A DNA stretch of 64,000 nt. Source: Bacteroidales bacterium. GTDB lineage: Bacteria; Bacteroidota; Bacteroidia; Bacteroidales; BM520. The position numbers and the translations under genes are program-made. The notes under the pieces were generated by a model. The model was not told the DNA's origin, did no database searches, and saw only the letters and a program-made list of their open reading frames with translations. This document shows, piece by piece, positions 28,061-36,414 of this stretch (positions are counted from its first letter, which is position 1; the number at the start of each line of letters is the position of its first letter). The stretch lies in assembly GCA_031276035.1 (NCBI GenBank), contig JAISNV010000034.1, positions 62,001 through 126,000 of the forward strand, read 5' to 3'.

Positions 28061-28489
28061 TTATTTATATGATTTTAAATATTTTTCTTGTAGATAAAAC
28101 ATTTTATCCGAAATACTATTTTCTGTTTTATCTTCATATCCGCATAAATGTAATGTACCATGAACCATAATTCGTACTAACTCCTTTTGAATAGAAGTTT
28201 TGAAGGTTTTCGCATTTTCACGAACCATGTCGAGGCTAATATAAATATCCCCGAAAACCTCGTTATCACTATCATTATAAGAAAAAGTAATAGTGTCTGT
28301 GTATGTATCATGTCCCAAAAAATCAATATTGATTTTTAATAGAGTTTCATCATCAGTTAAAATAATATTTACCTGTTCGGAAATGTTCTTCTTTTCTTTC
28401 TTTATTATCATAAATAATAATTCGCGAATTTTTTTCTTATCGCGAATTATATAATTGATATTTTCCGTAAAAAAATTAATTGCTGGCAT
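28061..28489 (-). CDS. ybeY: Endoribonuclease YbeY
   Basis: 142-residue zinc-dependent RNase for 16S rRNA 3' maturation and ribosome quality control. Visible: FLGHDTYTDTITFSY and the zinc motif MVHGTLHLCGYEDKTE. The third zinc ligand of the E. coli protein (the His of GYDH) is replaced by the EDK segment, a variation I recall as usual in Bacteroidota. It is separated by only 7 bp from the upstream DUF4175 gene on the same strand. The second parS site lies just after its stop. Confidence 0.93.
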   Translation of the reverse strand: MPAINFFTENINYIIRDKKKIRELLFMIIKKEKKNISEQVNIILTDDETLLKINIDFLGHDTYTDTITFSYNDSDNEVFGDIYISLDMVRENAKTFKTSIQKELVRIMVHGTLHLCGYEDKTENSISDKMFYLQEKYLKSYK

Positions 28490-28496
28490 GTGATAT

Positions 28497-31400
28497 TTAT
28501 TCTTGATTATTTAAACCGAATCTATATTGATCAACTTTTTGTTTATAATAATTATTTAAATTAGGCGGAACGGTTTTTAATTGATCCGTCATTCCTTCTT
28601 CATTATTTTTGATAAAAAAGATTTCTTCAGGAGATTTCCTATCGAAAATTCTACCGCTGTGAGATTCTCTTTTCTCATCTTTTTCTCTTTCGCGGGTAGC
28701 TTTTTCCGAAGTTAATAAACGGGTTAATATTTCTTCTTGTCTTTTAAGCATTGCGTCGGTTAATCTTTTGTTAATCAAGTCGGTTTCTGTTTTTTCCATA
28801 GCATTGATAGCTTCTTGTAAAGAACCATCCAGATTTTGACCTTCGCTGCGCAATTCTTTTTGTAATTGTTCCAATTGTCTACGAATAGCCTCTTGCTGTG
28901 CAGCCATCTTAGCGTAAGCTTCACTTCCGGTACCTCCGGGAATTGGCATGCCTTGTCCTTTCTGCTGCTTCATCATATCTTTCATTTGTTCATTCAATTG
29001 TTCTTGTAATTGTTTCATGGTTGAAATATCAGGTTTATTACCTTTTCCTGGTTTTTTCTTTTTACCATTAGGACAAGATGAAGAACACATTCCCGAATCA
29101 TCATCATTATTATTATCTAAACTTTCAGATAATAATAACGCTAACTGATTTAATGAAGTCATGCTGTGTTGCAGATTTGTCATCGCTTGGCGAACATTTC
29201 TATCTGTTAAATTTTTCGTAGCATCTGAAGAGTATTTCTTTAATTGAGACAGTTCATCAAAAATCACCATACTAATTTCAAAATTTCTTCTCGCTAATGC
29301 ACTTAAAGAATCTTCTACTAATTTAAGTTGTTGGTTAACTTCATTTTGTCTTAAAATAATTTGAACATATTGAGGATCAGCACGTCTAATACTCTTTAAA
29401 TCTTCAATATAAGATTCTTCTTTAAATGATAAGTGAATTATATTCTGTAATAATCGACGAATATTTTCTGCATCTTCAGCTTGTTGTTGGCCAAAATCAG
29501 CATCGAATTGAATTTGTAAATTTTCGGATAAATCCTTCATTTTCTGAGAGCCGGATTTTTGATCCTTTGAAGCTTTACTATCTTTATTGTCTAATTTGTT
29601 TTTTGAATTTTTCAGATCATTACTTATATCATTCTGCTGTTTTTGTTCAAAATCAATTTTATGCTTTTCTTCTAATTTATTATTTAGATCATCTAATTTA
29701 TTCAATTGATTTTTAATATCATCAAATTCTTTATTTATTTTTTCCTGTTCGTCAGAAAGTTTATCAAAAGAACTATTTTCAGGATTTTCTGTCTGTTCTG
29801 CCAATTTATCTAATTTATTAGCAAGACTATCTAAGTTTGCAATAGCTTTATTAAATTCCTGTTCGAATTCCAAACGTTTAAACAATTCAATAGTTTGATC
29901 TAATTGTTTTTCCATTTCTTCTGTACTAACCTTTAAGTCGCGCAGTTGCTGATCCATTTCATTTTTGTTGAATTTCTCAAGCATTTTTTCAAGATCAGCT
30001 ATCAGTCTTCGCATTTCTTCGTCTAAAATCTTATTATATAACTCCTCCAGTTTTTCCTGCTTCTTTAATATATTTTCGTTGAATTCATTATATTCATTTT
30101 GATTCATTTTGTCTATGTTCATATTTTCGACTTGTTTTTCAAATGAATCTCTAATTTCTTGATGTTTTTGCAACAGATTTTCCAGTTTTTCCTTGTCCTG
30201 AAAACTCAAATTTTCCTTTTCTTTTAAGTTTAGAAGAAAATCGTCAATTTCTTTTTTGATATCTTTTATATCCTCCAAAGAAGTATCAATATTGCTTTTA
30301 AAAGCTTCTCTGTTGGTATCGCTTAATTTATCTAATTGAGATGCAGTAAGTTTATTAAAAATATTTCTTGAAGAACTTGTACATTTATAACCTTTTTCCT
30401 CATCATTATCACAAACTTCAAAATAATATTCCAAAGCATCGCCCTGAAATAGCCCAATATCATCACTGTTTATCGACCAATAAAAGTTTTGCAGAGTAAC
30501 ATTTTTTTCAAAAGGAACAGCCATGTTCCAATAGTTACCGTAGGGATGATCCCCTTGAAAAATACGATAATAGAATTTCAAAGATGAGAATCCGTAATCA
30601 TCGGAGATTAATCCGGAGAAATATAAATTCTTAAAGAAAACGGAATCTCTAAGTTCAGTAATTTTAATATCCGGAGCCAGATCATTGTTTACTCGAATGT
30701 TAAACCTTAAAGTATCCTCATTATTAATATATTTATTGAATAAAATAATGTCAATATCTGTGTTTTGTGTAAAACGCGAATCGAAAGAGAAAGTATTTAC
30801 AGCATTAGTAAGTAAAGTATCGGGCGAACCGTTTTTAAGGAGAATTATTCCGTCGGTGTCGCGAGTATAGAATTTCCAATTTACTCTTGTTCCGTAAATT
30901 ACATTAAAAGTACCGATATTTTCTATTGTTTCTTGAGGATGACCTGTATATTTTGGATAGTTTAATGAAATTTCGAAATTTAGCAAAGACGGTTTTGGTA
31001 AAACTTGTAGGGTATAAGTCGGCGAAGAAACATTCTCGCCAATGGCATAAAAAGAAATATTCTTTTGCAATCTTTTTAAAGTGAATTGATATAAAGAATC
31101 ATTAATTTTTGTCATGTAAGTATTTTCAATATTTCCGGAATTGTTTCCGAAATAAAGCAAAACATTTTCAGGGTATTTTATTCCGCTGATACTGAACAAA
31201 ATGGTATAATCACTATTTTGGACAGTTGTTAAGTTTTCATTCACTAAATTGATATAAAAATCCTGCGGCTTAACAAATTCCTTTTTATAGTTTATAATCC
31301 TTTCGGTTGAGCTTTTAACTAAAACCGGCTTTATAATAAAAATGAGAAAAAAGATAACAATTACCGGAAGAGCGTAGAAAAAATATTTTTTAGTTGCTTT

Positions 31401-31841
31401 GAAATCAACAGCTTTTGAAAAGTTAAGTGGTTGTAAAGCTTCAATTTTTTGATTGATACTTTGGATGATAAGATCTTTATTATAAGCATCATCCTGGTTC
31501 ATTTCTTCAAGTTGAAGATAATTTAAAAGTTTATCTCTAATTTCGGGAAAATGTTTTCCAATAATACGTGCGGCATCATGATAGGAAATATATTTTCCAA
31601 GTTTAAATAATTTCAATAAAGGAATAATGATGAAATAAATGCTTATTCCTGCCGCACTCAAAATCATTATCCAGAATAAAATAGCCCTGCCTAAAGAATT
31701 TAACCAGCTGAAATGTTCGATAAAAATAAAGATCAGTAAAAGACTTATAATTATTCCGAAAAGAATAATTATTCCGGTAAGTATTTGATTATAATAATAC
31801 TTACGAATGAATTTGTCTATCTTATCTCTAAGTATTCTCAC
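28497..31841 (-). CDS. DUF4175 family membrane protein with long coiled coil
   Basis: 1114 residues. The N-terminal 170 residues contain two or three membrane helices (about 18-37, 45-65, 128-150). The region to about 480 is beta-rich and resembles tandem Ig-like folds. From about 490 to 830 the sequence is highly charged and predicted coiled coil (QEIRDSFEKQVENMNIDK and many similar heptads). Near 920 there is a small CSSSCPNGKKKKPGKG segment, then Gln/Met-rich helices and an Arg-rich tail. This is the layout of DUF4175 proteins of Bacteroidota; function unknown, probably envelope-linked. It is divergent from the guanylyltransferase gene and co-directional with ybeY. Confidence 0.85.
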   Translation of the reverse strand: MRILRDKIDKFIRKYYYNQILTGIIILFGIIISLLLIFIFIEHFSWLNSLGRAILFWIMILSAAGISIYFIIIPLLKLFKLGKYISYHDAARIIGKHFPEIRDKLLNYLQLEEMNQDDAYNKDLIIQSINQKIEALQPLNFSKAVDFKATKKYFFYALPVIVIFFLIFIIKPVLVKSSTERIINYKKEFVKPQDFYINLVNENLTTVQNSDYTILFSISGIKYPENVLLYFGNNSGNIENTYMTKINDSLYQFTLKRLQKNISFYAIGENVSSPTYTLQVLPKPSLLNFEISLNYPKYTGHPQETIENIGTFNVIYGTRVNWKFYTRDTDGIILLKNGSPDTLLTNAVNTFSFDSRFTQNTDIDIILFNKYINNEDTLRFNIRVNNDLAPDIKITELRDSVFFKNLYFSGLISDDYGFSSLKFYYRIFQGDHPYGNYWNMAVPFEKNVTLQNFYWSINSDDIGLFQGDALEYYFEVCDNDEEKGYKCTSSSRNIFNKLTASQLDKLSDTNREAFKSNIDTSLEDIKDIKKEIDDFLLNLKEKENLSFQDKEKLENLLQKHQEIRDSFEKQVENMNIDKMNQNEYNEFNENILKKQEKLEELYNKILDEEMRRLIADLEKMLEKFNKNEMDQQLRDLKVSTEEMEKQLDQTIELFKRLEFEQEFNKAIANLDSLANKLDKLAEQTENPENSSFDKLSDEQEKINKEFDDIKNQLNKLDDLNNKLEEKHKIDFEQKQQNDISNDLKNSKNKLDNKDSKASKDQKSGSQKMKDLSENLQIQFDADFGQQQAEDAENIRRLLQNIIHLSFKEESYIEDLKSIRRADPQYVQIILRQNEVNQQLKLVEDSLSALARRNFEISMVIFDELSQLKKYSSDATKNLTDRNVRQAMTNLQHSMTSLNQLALLLSESLDNNNDDDSGMCSSSCPNGKKKKPGKGNKPDISTMKQLQEQLNEQMKDMMKQQKGQGMPIPGGTGSEAYAKMAAQQEAIRRQLEQLQKELRSEGQNLDGSLQEAINAMEKTETDLINKRLTDAMLKRQEEILTRLLTSEKATREREKDEKRESHSGRIFDRKSPEEIFFIKNNEEGMTDQLKTVPPNLNNYYKQKVDQYRFGLNNQE

Positions 31842-31867
31842 TATTAGCTTAATAAAAATATTGAAAG

Positions 31868-31875
31868 CAAAATTA
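31868..31875 (-). promoter_or_regulatory. -7 element of the DUF4175 gene
   Basis: TAATTTTG on the minus strand, 26 bp before the ATG at 31841; matches TAnnTTTG. Confidence 0.6.
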
Positions 31876-31998
31876 CAAAAAATTTTGATAGTCAGAGAAA
31901 GTTAGGAAATTTTGGGAGAATGAGATAATTAATTAAGAATTTGTTATGGATTATTATATATTTAATTATGTTTATTAGTTCGATTAAAAAAATCATTT

Positions 31999-32013
31999 AG
32001 ACTTAGAAAGTCT
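31999..32013 (-). repeat. Interspersed palindrome copy, full 15 bases
   Basis: AGACTTAGAAAGTCT on the plus strand, in the divergent region between the DUF4175 and guanylyltransferase genes. Confidence 0.85.
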
Positions 32014-32107
32014 TAATTATCAATTATCAAATTTTCCTTGTAGTTTGTGAGAATTTGTAAAGTAAATTTAACAATGGAAAAACAACTCCCAATTCTTAAT
32101 TTATATT

Positions 32108-32115
32108 TAATTTTG
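32108..32115 (+). promoter_or_regulatory. -7 element of the guanylyltransferase gene
   Basis: TAATTTTG, 16 bp before the ATG at 32132; matches TAnnTTTG. Confidence 0.65.
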
Positions 32116-32131
32116 CAAAAATATACATAGA

Positions 32132-33226
32132 ATGAATAAAAATTTTTATGCAATCATAATGGCGGGAGGAGTTGGAACTCGCTTTTGGCCAATGAGTAGG
32201 ACTCAAACGCCTAAACAATTTATTGATATTCTCGGAACCGGTGAATCTTTACTACGACAAACTTTTTTACGATTAAACAAAATTTGTCCTGCCGAAAATA
32301 TTTTTGTAGTAACAAGTGAACAATATCAAATATTAACTTTAGAACAGTTACCCGAATTAAAACCGAATAATGTTCTTTGTGAACCGATTAGAAGAAATAC
32401 AGCTCCGTGTATAGCTTATGCCAACTATAGAATTTTAAACCAAAATCCGGCAGCACAGGTAATTGTTGCTCCTTCGGATCATATTATTCTTAAAGAAGAT
32501 GTTTTCATTAAAGTAGCTACCGAGGCTCTCAACGAAGCAGAAAAGCATGATTGTTTGATTACTCTCGGTATTACTCCTTCGAGACCGGATACGGGTTACG
32601 GATATATTCAAATTGATGAAGATAATAAGGAACGACTTAATGGTAAAATATTGAAAGTTAAAACTTTTACGGAAAAACCTAATTATGAACTTGCCCTTTC
32701 TTTTCTTGAAAGCGGTGATTTTGTTTGGAATTCGGGAATTTTTATATGGTCGGCTAAATCTATACAAAAAGCATTTAAGAAATATCTGCCAGAAGTTGAT
32801 GAGCTGTTCGAAAGAGGAAAAAGTTTGTACGGTACATCTTTGGAAAAAGAATTCATTGAAAAAACTTATTATATCTGCGAAAGTATTTCTATTGATTATG
32901 GAATTATGGAAAAAGCCGATAATGTCTTTGTTTATCGAACAGATTTCGGTTGGTCTGATCTTGGTACCTGGGTTTCTCTTTTCGAAAATTCTTTAAAAAC
33001 CGAAGATAATAATGCTTGCATCGGAACGGATATTTTAACATTGGAAACTAATAATAGTGTTGTTGTTTCTCATAATAATGATAAACTAATTGTTATTCAA
33101 GGCCTGAATGATATAATTGTTGTTGATGAAAAAGATGTTTTACTTGTTTGCAATAAAAACGATGAACAGAAGATTCGAAATATTGTTGATATTGTAAAAC
33201 AAAAATATGAGGATAAATATATCTAA
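32132..33226 (+). CDS. Mannose-1-phosphate guanylyltransferase
   Basis: 364 residues, making GDP-mannose from GTP and mannose 1-phosphate for polysaccharide and LPS synthesis. Visible: the nucleotide-binding signature GGVGTRFWPMSR, TPKQFIDI, the PSDH motif (VAPSDHIIL), FTEKPN, and DFGWSDLGTW near the C-terminus. It is the short form without the C-terminal mannose-6-phosphate isomerase domain of bifunctional ManC. pbp2 starts 15 bp downstream. Confidence 0.93.
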   Translation: MNKNFYAIIMAGGVGTRFWPMSRTQTPKQFIDILGTGESLLRQTFLRLNKICPAENIFVVTSEQYQILTLEQLPELKPNNVLCEPIRRNTAPCIAYANYRILNQNPAAQVIVAPSDHIILKEDVFIKVATEALNEAEKHDCLITLGITPSRPDTGYGYIQIDEDNKERLNGKILKVKTFTEKPNYELALSFLESGDFVWNSGIFIWSAKSIQKAFKKYLPEVDELFERGKSLYGTSLEKEFIEKTYYICESISIDYGIMEKADNVFVYRTDFGWSDLGTWVSLFENSLKTEDNNACIGTDILTLETNNSVVVSHNNDKLIVIQGLNDIIVVDEKDVLLVCNKNDEQKIRNIVDIVKQKYEDKYI

Positions 33227-33241
33227 TATCCTGCTAAATAG

Positions 33242-35056
33242 ATGAGAAACGATTTTTTTGAAAAAAGAAAATATTTAATAATAGGATTTATCAGTGTTAT
33301 ATTTTTAATAATGCTGGTAAAACTTTTCTTTATTCAAATAGTTAATAAGTCGTATAAAATCTATGCAGAAAATAATTCTGTAAAGGAAAAAATAATTTAT
33401 CCGGGACGAGGATTAATATACGATAGAAATGATAATTTAATTGTTTGTAATGAAGCTGTTTACGATTTGCTTGTAACACCGAATATGGTGAAGAAAAATT
33501 TTGATACAACCGCTTTTTGTAAATTGGTAAATATTGATATTGAAAAATTTGAAGAATTACTAAATAAAAGTAAGAGATATTCAAGATATAAGCCGTCGGT
33601 TTTTATTTCACAAATTCCAAAGGAAGAAATTGCAAAAGTTGAGGAATCTCTTTACATGTTCGATGGTATAGAAATACAAGCAAGAACAGTCCGCAGATAT
33701 CCCTATCCGGTTGGAGCTCATCTGTTTGGTGATGTAGGAGAGGTTAGTGAAAATTTCCTTAGAAATAATCCTGAATATAGACTTGGAGATTATACAGGCT
33801 TGAATGGCCTTGAAAAAAAATACGAAAAAAATCTCAAAGGTGTTAAAGGAGTTAAACAAGTTCTTGTAAATGTTCATAATGTGGAAATGGGTCCCTATAA
33901 TAACGGCGAAAATGATATTTCTGCAAAACAAGGCGACGATTTAATTCTGGAATTGGATATTGATCTTCAGACTTATGCTGAAAAATTAATGAAACATAAG
34001 AAAGGAAGTATTGTTATTATTGACCCAAAAACCGGAGGAATTTTAACATTAGTTTCCGCTCCTTCTTATGATCCGAATTTGCTTGTAGGAAGAGAAAGAG
34101 CGGCAAATTATAGAATGTTGGTTAACGATACAATATATACTCCTTTGTTAAATAGAGCTTTAATGGGAGAATATCCTCCAGGATCAACTTTTAAGATGTT
34201 TAATGCCTTAGTTGCACTTCAAAATGGAAATATTACTAATTATACACGGTTTTCTTGTGCAGGTCCTGAGGCAACGCCGATAAAATGCACCCACTATCAT
34301 GAATCACCACTAAACGTAGTTGCCGCATTACGAGAATCTTGTAATCCGTTTTTTCGAATATCTTTCGAAAATTATATCAACTCTTTTAGTTCTTCTGCTG
34401 AAGGATTAAACAACTGGGCGGAAGCAGCAAGAAGTTTTGGCTTGGGAAAAACTTTTGAAACTGATTTAGCGTACAGCAATAAAGGAAATATTCCGGATGC
34501 AAACTATTACGATAGAATGTATAATAATCAAAGATGGAAATCAAGCACAATTCGCTCTTTATCAATTGGTCAAGGAGAAATTTTAGTTACTCCGATCCAG
34601 TTGGCTAACTTTGCAGCCGCAATTGCTAATGATGGCCAATACATTGACCCGCATTTTGTTAAAGCCGTTATTTCAAGAAATGATACAATCTATCCTTTTG
34701 AAAAAAATGTTCATCAAACACTTATTGATAAGAAACATTTTGTTCCGATCAAAGAAGGTATGTACGAGGTTATTAAGAGAGGAACCGCAAGATGGTACGG
34801 ACAAGTTGAAGGAATTGAAATTTGTGGAAAAACAGGAACAGTACAAAATGCCGGAGAAAATCACGCGTTATTTATTGGTTTTGCACCGAAAGATAATCCG
34901 GAAATTGCAATTGCTGTTGTTGTTGAAAATTCCGGTTACGGAAGTACCTTTGCTGTGCCGATAGCTTCTTTACTCATTGAGTATTATCTTAATAGAGAAG
35001 TAAAAAGAATAAATGTAGAAGAATATGTTCTTAACACTAAATTAATTGAATATTGA
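33242..35056 (+). CDS. mrdA: Penicillin-binding protein 2 (elongation transpeptidase)
   Basis: 604-residue transpeptidase of the rod (elongation) complex. One N-terminal membrane helix (about 12-32), then a PBP dimerisation domain (PGRGLIYDRND), then the transpeptidase with active-site STFK (Ser about 315), the SxN motif in ESCNPF and KTGTVQN near 530. It acts outside the inner membrane, cross-linking peptidoglycan with the RodA glycosyltransferase encoded next. The rodA ATG follows its stop by one base. Confidence 0.95.
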   Translation: MRNDFFEKRKYLIIGFISVIFLIMLVKLFFIQIVNKSYKIYAENNSVKEKIIYPGRGLIYDRNDNLIVCNEAVYDLLVTPNMVKKNFDTTAFCKLVNIDIEKFEELLNKSKRYSRYKPSVFISQIPKEEIAKVEESLYMFDGIEIQARTVRRYPYPVGAHLFGDVGEVSENFLRNNPEYRLGDYTGLNGLEKKYEKNLKGVKGVKQVLVNVHNVEMGPYNNGENDISAKQGDDLILELDIDLQTYAEKLMKHKKGSIVIIDPKTGGILTLVSAPSYDPNLLVGRERAANYRMLVNDTIYTPLLNRALMGEYPPGSTFKMFNALVALQNGNITNYTRFSCAGPEATPIKCTHYHESPLNVVAALRESCNPFFRISFENYINSFSSSAEGLNNWAEAARSFGLGKTFETDLAYSNKGNIPDANYYDRMYNNQRWKSSTIRSLSIGQGEILVTPIQLANFAAAIANDGQYIDPHFVKAVISRNDTIYPFEKNVHQTLIDKKHFVPIKEGMYEVIKRGTARWYGQVEGIEICGKTGTVQNAGENHALFIGFAPKDNPEIAIAVVVENSGYGSTFAVPIASLLIEYYLNREVKRINVEEYVLNTKLIEY

Positions 35057-35057
35057 T

Positions 35058-36326
35058 ATGTCTAAAAGAGGTTCAATAATAAAAAGTATGGATTTCGGCA
35101 TAGTATTAATATATGTTGTTTTAGTAGCATTGGGGTTGTTAAATATTTTTTCTACTACAAGCGGGCCAAATCCTGAAAATATAAATTTTAGTTTTTCAAC
35201 AAATTATGGACGACAAGCTCTGTTTATCGGAGTGTCTTTTTTAATTGCTTCTGTAATATTATTGATGGACGCAAACTTCTTTAATAAACTTTCTTATGTG
35301 ATTTACTTTTTAATATGTTTACTCCTAATTCTGGTTTTAATAATCGGAACTGAAATATCGGGAGCAAAAGCTTGGATTCAGATCGGATCGTTTTCTCTGC
35401 AACCGGCAGAGTTTGCGAAATTTGCTACCGCATTAGCACTTTCTAAGTTTATAAGTGAAAATCAATTTTCTAAAATGAACAACAAAAACAAGCTAATTGT
35501 AATGGCAATAATATTTTTCCCCGTAGTATTGATTATGTTACAACCCGATGCAGGCTCAGCGCTAGTGTTTTTCTCGTTTTTTATTGCCTTGTTCAGAGAA
35601 GGTTTATCAATGAATGTTATTTTTTTAGCATTTTATTTCCTCGTTTTAATAGTACTTTCTTTATTGGTTAATCAATTTATTCTTCTGGGAGCAATCTTTG
35701 TAATCGCAATATTTGCATATTTCTTATTTCGAAAACAAAAAAGAGTAATCCCGTATCTTATAACTTCCTTTATTCTTTCGGCAATATGCATTTTTTCTGT
35801 CGATTATGTTTATGATAATGTTTTACAAACGCATCAGAAAGATAGAATAGAAGTTCTTTTAGGTTTAAAAGATGATATTAAAGGAGTTGGCTATAATGTT
35901 CATCAATCGAAAATTGCGATTGGCTCCGGCGGATTTGCCGGAAAAGGTTATCTCAACGGAACACAAACAAAATTCGATTTTGTGCCCGAACAGCAAACAG
36001 ATTTTATTTTTTGTACGGTAGGTGAAGAATTTGGTTTTTTGGGAAGTATGGTCGTCTTAGGTTTGTTTTTAACATTAATTATCAGAATTATTCTTTTAGC
36101 GGAACGACAGCGTTCCTCATTCAGCAGAATTTATGGCTATTGTGTTGCCGGAATTTTCTTTTTACATGTAGCTATAAACATTTCAATGACAATAGGATTA
36201 CTTCCTGTTATAGGAATTCCTCTACCATTTTTCAGTTACGGAGGATCCAGCTTAATGGCATTTACAATTTTGCTATTTATTTTTGTAAAGTTAGATGCAA
36301 ATAGATTTAATCAACTTGGTAATTAA
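35058..36326 (+). CDS. rodA: Rod shape-determining protein RodA (SEDS)
   Basis: 422-residue SEDS family peptidoglycan glycosyltransferase with about ten membrane helices. Visible: SGAKAWIQIGSFSLQPAEFAK, QPDAGSALVF, a long loop with QQTDFIFCTVGEEFGF, and the C-terminal LPFFSYGGSS. A TTG at 35046 would overlap mrdA, but the ATG at 35058 sits right after its stop and fits the family. An in-frame palindrome core at 35438 encodes ALSKF. It works with the PBP2 encoded upstream. Confidence 0.95.
   Translation: MSKRGSIIKSMDFGIVLIYVVLVALGLLNIFSTTSGPNPENINFSFSTNYGRQALFIGVSFLIASVILLMDANFFNKLSYVIYFLICLLLILVLIIGTEISGAKAWIQIGSFSLQPAEFAKFATALALSKFISENQFSKMNNKNKLIVMAIIFFPVVLIMLQPDAGSALVFFSFFIALFREGLSMNVIFLAFYFLVLIVLSLLVNQFILLGAIFVIAIFAYFLFRKQKRVIPYLITSFILSAICIFSVDYVYDNVLQTHQKDRIEVLLGLKDDIKGVGYNVHQSKIAIGSGGFAGKGYLNGTQTKFDFVPEQQTDFIFCTVGEEFGFLGSMVVLGLFLTLIIRIILLAERQRSSFSRIYGYCVAGIFFLHVAINISMTIGLLPVIGIPLPFFSYGGSSLMAFTILLFIFVKLDANRFNQLGN
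35438..35448 (+). repeat. Interspersed palindrome copy (in rodA)
   Basis: ACTTTCTAAGT followed by TTA, read in frame as LSKF. Confidence 0.78.
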
Positions 36327-36379
36327 AGTAAAAAGATATTAGGGGGAAAATAAAAAACTTATATTTCTTAACTATTTAT

Positions 36380-36387
36380 TATCTTTG
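36380..36387 (+). promoter_or_regulatory. -7 element of pheT
   Basis: TATCTTTG, 27 bp before the pheT ATG; matches TAnnTTTG. No clear TTG at -33. Confidence 0.65.
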
Positions 36388-36414
36388 CAGGTTATATAAA
36401 TCAATAAAGATAGA